Shown in pieces: positions 31,660-64,000 of a stretch of 64,000 nucleotides of DNA (within the stretch, counting starts at the first letter, position 1; every line of letters begins with the position of its first letter). Location: assembly GCA_934047225.1 (NCBI GenBank), contig OW203983.1:1612001-1676000 (forward strand). Reading direction: 5' to 3'. The DNA comes from Ypsolopha sequella (lineage: Eukaryota > Arthropoda > Insecta > Lepidoptera > Ypsolophidae). Made by a program: the position numbers and the translations under genes. The notes beneath the pieces are model-generated. The model did no database searches. It was not told the DNA's origin and worked only from the letters and a program-made list of their open reading frames with translations.

Positions 31660-33856
31660 CAGAGCTGTCACATGGACCAAATATAAGCCCTAAGTTGGTC
31701 CGTTCAAATAGGACTCGGACCTGGTCCGATGGACTTTTATGGTGAGCCCTAAACTCCAGCGGACCGAACGGACTAGCCCTATTTCGGTAAAAAGCCGGTC
31801 CGGTCCGAGTTGGTCCGAAACAGTCCGTTAGATTACTTCAATAGAGTTATGCAATAAATGCTGTGCTACAATTTGAGAAATAGTCGAAAAAATTTCGTGT
31901 ATTTTATTGAATAATATTGAAATACCTGAAAACTTTGATTAAGGTGATGGCATACGCTAGCAACTTTTTTTTAATTTCCGTCCAGCACAATAAGTCTAAT
32001 GGCAAAGACTTTATTTGCTTCTCATAGAAGCGATTATATGTTGGAAAAAAAATTGTTTTGGCCATATCTTCGGAGCGGAAGGTGGTACATCCCTAGGGGT
32101 CGGACCATAGGGTGCCAAAAAAGTTTTTTTTTTTTTTTATAAATGTCAAAACTTTAACCGCCCGTATCTCCTAGACGGCTTGAGTTAGACCCATGTTGAT
32201 GGGTGTCTAAGAAAAGGTCTCGCCGAGATCTAGCCCCCCCCCCCAGTGTCAAAACTTTAACGGCCCGTATCTCCCAAACGGCTGAAGCTAGACCCATGTT
32301 CATGGTACTCTAAGAAAAGGGCTCGACGAGCTCTAACTGAAAATGAAAAAAAAAAAAACGAAAAAAGATAAATATTTTTGCCAAAACTTTGATGGGCTAT
32401 ATCTCACGAACCGTAAGTCCTAGCGAGTTGCGGTTTCGACTTCAGTGATTGGTTTGCCGAGGACTTCCTGACCGCATGAATTCGTAATCACCGACCCCAT
32501 TTGCCCCTTGATACCGAGTTTCAAGCGAATCGGAGCACTTTTTTGGACCTGTCAAAAAAATGTCAAAACCTGTCAAATGTCAAATTTTTTTATGCGGTCG
32601 GGAAGCCCTCGGCAAACCGATCACTTAAGTCGAAACCGCAACTCGCTAGGACTTACGGTTCGGGAGATACGGCCGATCAAAGTTATAAAAAAAAAAAAAA
32701 TTTATCGTTTTTTTTTTTTTTTTTTTTTCATTTTCAGTTAGAGCTCGTCGGGCCCTTTTCTTAGAGTACCATGAACATGGGTCTAGCTTCAGCCGTTTGG
32801 GAGATACGGGCCGTAAAAGTTTTGACACTGGGGGGGGCTAGATCTCGGCGAGACCTTTTCTTAGACACCCATCAACATGGGTCTAACTCAAGCCGTCTAG
32901 GAGATACGGGCGGTTAAAGTTTTGACATTAAAAAAAAAAAAAAACTTTTTTGGCACCCTATGGTCCGACCCCTAGGGATGTACCACCTTCCGTTCCGAAG
33001 ATATGGCCAAAACAATTATTGTTTCGGTACATCCCTTAAAAAAAAAAGGCAATTTTTCCCATCCCTAGTGATCGAGGACATCCCTAGGAACTGGCACGCT
33101 CGCGCTTCGCGCTCGCGTACTTGTCCCGGCGAACTTCGCCCGCTCGCGCTTCGCGCTCGCGGGCTCGTTCTGTCAAAATTATCAATCTTTCCCATCCCTA
33201 GTACCCAGGTACATCACTACGAACTTCGCTCGCTCGCTCGTTCGTGCTCGTTCGAAGGCTCGCCCTTCGGGCTCGCCTACTCACTCGAAAAATTTTTCAA
33301 AACTCCCATACAACGACACGTCTCACTAAAATGTCAAAAAACCATGTCAAATGTCAAAAAATGTCAACTGTCAAGGTTTTTCCCCACTCAGTATTAGACA
33401 CCTGACATTGTTTTCATACATTACTACCATGTCAAAAGACTCCTTCAAACTAAACAACCATGTCAGTCAGTCAGTCAGTGAGTTACCGTTTTGTAGTAGC
33501 TTTATATATAGTTAAAAAAAATATAAGTATGGACAATATGAAGAAAATATGAATGAATACATACCTGCAAAACATATATTTCGATTCTTAGTCGTCAACT
33601 CGTCATCACATCCTTCGAATAACATTATTTTGTCATGCTATACTTGCATAAAACCATCCATAATCATTTCGTTACACACAACGGACCAGCAACGGACCAA
33701 CGGACTGAACGGACTAACCCGAAGCCCGAAAAAGTCCGATCGGTCCGTGGTCCGCGGACCTGCTCACGGTTGAAAAAGTCCTATTTGATGATTTAGGACT
33801 TTTTATACGTTTTCGGTCTTTTACGGACTTTTTATTTGGTCCATATGACAGCTCTG
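31660..33856. mobile_element. hAT-type non-autonomous element with perfect 8-bp target duplication
   Basis: 24-bp terminal inverted repeats (outer CAGAGCTGTCA, then .ATGGACCAAATA) with one mismatch at 31660-31683 and 33833-33856. They are flanked on both sides by the same octamer ACCTGCAG (31652-31659 and 33857-33864). TIR start and 8-bp duplication are typical of hAT elements. Sub-terminal DNA repeats GGTCCG / CGGACC motifs at both ends. The middle is a separate foldback (32051-33017) plus a GC-rich CTCGCGCTTCGCGCTCGCG region near 33090-33160. No transposase. Confidence 0.92.
32051..33017. repeat. Large foldback nested in the hAT element
   Basis: The left arm (32051-32478) and right arm (32592-33017) are inverted copies, including AATTGTTTTGGCCATATCTT, TACATCCCTAGGGGTCGGAC, TCTCGCCGAGATCTAGCCCC, GGTCTAACTCAAGCCGT-type and GCGAGTTGCGGTTTCGACTT blocks. 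The loop is about 113 bp. Homopolymer runs (poly-A/poly-T, poly-C/poly-G) occupy matching sites in both arms. Kin of 9046-9254. Confidence 0.92.
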
Positions 33857-34611
33857 ACCTGCAGCCTTTCCAGTCTACCATAGACGTTATACTTTTTTTA
33901 CACCGTTTAACGGCTATGGATACAGTCCTTTTGAGCCAATCATAATTTAAAGTTCACAAGATTATATTTGTTTTCATTTCCTCACACTATGCATTGAAAA
34001 ACGTAGTAAGATACACGGGCGTAAAAGCAATAAATTACTCGGTTACGTTTAAAACACTCGCTTCGCTTGTGTTTTAAATCGTCCTCGTAATTTATTCCTT
34101 TTGGCCCTTGTAGCATAAACTACTATAAAGGTAATTTCAGAAAAATTTAGAGCAGACAGAAAATATGTAGGTATATGAGTTCAGATTCGGATCCAGCGCA
34201 CAATTTTCTACAAGAAAAACAAAAACGTATGAACGACAAAAAGCATGGTGTCATGTGTTATGTTATGTTATGCACCTGTCCACTACAACCGGTTGCCATC
34301 ATCCGATCATTGTTAGGCTGTACTGACACTCTGTTGGCATTTAAACTGAATAGGTTGAGTTGAGATTCACGGATCCTCATTCGGTTAAGATAATCAGATG
34401 ATCGAAACCGGTTGCAGTTTAACACATACGTGTGAAAGGCAATTAGTACGTTTCAGACGAGAGTGTAAATTAATATTTTATATTCTTTTTTGATATAATG
34501 TATTTTTTGGAAGGACCTAGTCACTATGTCACCAGGGAATCCAAGTACGGAGAATGTCTCACATTTTAATTTTGCAAGTAACATTTTTTTTGCTGGTGTG
34601 AACTGCCAATA
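33857..34611. other. Intergenic DNA, nothing recognised
   Basis: An inverted pair around 34040-34085 (AAAACACTCGCTTCG / AAGCGA..GTGTTTT) is the only structure noticed. Confidence 0.4.
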
Positions 34612-34874
34612 TACAACGTGTTACAGAAAGGTGTAACCATATTTTAAGAGCTTATTCAGTTAATGGTATAGAATAACTTTCACTATGAAACAAACCCAGT
34701 ATCTCGAAAAAAAATAAAAAACTTTTTCATAGAAAAATGCAATGCCGCTCGGCTGAAATGTAAGGGCAGATTTTTTTTCGAGATTTCAGGGTTGGATCTA
34801 TAGTAAAAGTTGTTCTATATCATTGACTGAATAAGCTTTTCAAATATGGTTACACCTTTCTGTTACACGTTGTA
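34612..34874. mobile_element. Palindromic MITE family M1, copy 2
   Basis: Better preserved than 2806-3053. The ends TACAACGTG / CACGTTGTA are inverted, followed by TTACAGAAAGGTGTAACCAT, AAGAGCTTATTCAGTTAATGG and their mirror. The tip carries the TACAACGTGT start common to many insect MITEs. Confidence 0.9.
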
Positions 34875-36465
34875 TATATTTTTTAAACGGGAATAATAAA
34901 ACGAGCGAATAAATAAAACTTAGCGACTGATGATGAGATACTGTTTTAATAACTTGAGCGGTATGAATTTGAGTAAGTGAAAAATTAACTAAACTGAAGA
35001 CGGATATTGATTAATAATAAAATCCAGATCGAGTTTACAAAAAGTGGGCTGTAAATTATCCATTTCGATACAAAAATTTCAAGCGTGCGACTTAATTACT
35101 AAGTAAATATTACTAACTTCAATATTAAAGTAGATTCGATTTTTAAATTGAGGTTTCTCGGAACGAACTACTAAAAAGTTCACTTTGAGCACCGTTTTAT
35201 TGGTTTATTGATTATTGGTTACTGGTATTTTATTTGAGGTTTCTTGTTTTTTATTATGATACGTTTTTTAATGAAAACTACAGATTGTTTGATGCGCGCG
35301 AATTTGAATAGGGGCGGGGTGACGAATCGGTGCAGTCAGGTGAGTTGGGCCGCGGATCAATAGCGTTGCGTGTTTCCGATTGCCATGCGCTCACAAGCAG
35401 CATTGTGCGTTTGTTTATGTTTTGATGTAACGTAATACGTATTGGACGTGCTTGGACACTTGGAAAATAGGTGCGACGATGAGCAAACAGAGGAAAGCGT
35501 GTTAGGTTTACATGTAGGATAAAATAAGGAGCCGAGCGAAGCGGAGCGAGGGGACGTCCTTAGTTTTATAATTTAAAATTAAATTGTCACTAAAATAGAA
35601 ATTTGTTGGCTTGAGAATTATTCAACTCAACCCAAATTTGTGTTTTCAAGTCGTCGTTTTCAACATTTTTATTCGCTTAGTCTTTCGCCCACTTATTATT
35701 TTAGTACGCTATATTTAGTATTTTTGACACATTAAATTTGAATTTATATTCGCTCGTATAAAAACCCTCGTTGGCAAAATATTGAAAAAAAATGCAGGAT
35801 ATAATGTTGACACTGAAACAAATATCAGGTCGCTAAAATATTATAAAGCTTCTCATTTTGTAATTTAAGTAACTTAAATGAATGTTTTTTAATTGCTGTT
35901 CTATTTATTTCTCTTCACTCGCAGTCCGTCGCTCACTTAGTAAAACAATAAGTCAAACTAATTATTTTTGTCAGTTGTAAATTTTAATTTACAGTCACTC
36001 GTTTTATAACTGCCCTTTTTTAATTATTTTATGATCAATATGTATGTAAATGGACGCGGATTCAGTTCGGTTTAATTTAAATTTATCTTTGTGATATGTC
36101 TAATTTATATATTTGCTTTTAAAAATGTAATGTAAAACCGCGTGCGCAGCTGAACACAATGATCGCGTTCAACGCACATTCTGCACGTCGAGCACTCGAG
36201 GTATAAGCGAATGTGATTGGTCGACGAGCTGTCAAAACCTATGATGGGCGTAAGGAATGTAAGGCACACAAGTTGGTCAATGAGTTGACGTCATCATCAT
36301 CTCCATATATTTGGATTACAGTGGGTCCATTCAAAGTGTCCTATATTGAGCAATTAGTCATATACGTGTTGGTAGTAGACACTCGTGGCGCCTCTCACGT
36401 GCGGGTGGCGGCGGGAAGGGAAGGCGGGGCGAGGAGCGGGGAGGGCGGCGCGTGCGCATGTCACG
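34875..36465. other. Downstream flank of the PLXDC gene
   Basis: Likely 3' UTR of the minus-strand gene next to 36466; the nearest minus-strand AATAAA found is around 35905. 35520-35550 repeats the GAGCGAAGCGGAGCGAGG motif seen at 1140-1215. No other gene. Confidence 0.4.
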
Positions 36466-63886
<27,421 letters not shown>

Positions 63887-63917
63887 CTGGAACAACATGC
63901 ACTCACTTGTATATATC

Positions 63918-63990
63918 TATCTATAACTTAAGAGTTACGCTCTTGACAGTGGAGTAACCGCCATTCTTCACATTTTTCTGCTAAAATTGG
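63918..63990. repeat. Second copy of the repeat at 39402-39480
   Basis: ATCTATAACTTAAGAGTTAC, CTCTTGACAG.GGAGTAACCG, CATTTTTCTGCT. Runs to the window edge. Confidence 0.55.
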
Positions 63991-64000
63991 ACCTCTAATA

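Overview
The window looks like a stretch of a lepidopteran (moth or butterfly) nuclear genome. It has AT-rich introns and intergenic DNA with short GC-rich coding exons bounded by GT..AG sites, an insect MBF2-family secreted protein, and an unusually dense layer of fossil transposons, foldback elements and minisatellites. Nothing bacterial, no operon, no rRNA or tRNA gene and no CRISPR array was seen.

Host genes, left to right. (1) 708-958 (+): last exon of a phospholipase C, best matched to the C2 domain of PLC-gamma. (2) 13606-19583 (+): a complete four-exon, 373-residue medium-chain dehydrogenase/reductase-like protein whose intron 2 holds a 38-copy, 68-bp satellite. (3) 22533-23054 (-): a secreted MBF2-like protein with a proline-rich and basic C-terminal extension. 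(4) 30106-30212 (-): one exon with the start of a THAP zinc finger. (5) 36466-63886 (-): nine exons of a plexin-domain-containing protein (PLXDC1/2, TEM7 family), from inside the extracellular region through the nidogen-like segment, PSI domain, transmembrane helix and cytoplasmic tail to the stop. Its N-terminus lies beyond the right edge. All splice phases in genes 2 and 5 agree from exon to exon.

The most striking object is at 42691-46050. The end of the PSI-coding exon of the PLXDC gene, with its splice donor and the start of the following intron, is repeated 32 times head to tail as a 105-bp unit. The unit is divisible by three, carries no stop on either strand, and keeps the donor (and a possible acceptor) in every copy, so it could be skipped as intron, read through, or spliced as 45-nt micro-exons.

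The rest is mobile DNA: two hAT-type elements with defined ends (10401-11411 and 31660-33856, the second with a perfect 8-bp target duplication and a large foldback inside); P-element-like, MULE, mariner (two) and probable Crypton fossils; several non-LTR retrotransposon pieces; a 5'-truncated Ty3/gypsy-type LTR retrotransposon with a small membrane-protein ORF; several palindromic MITE families, some present two or three times in the window; Helitron-like ends; and long degenerate tandem repeats at both ends.
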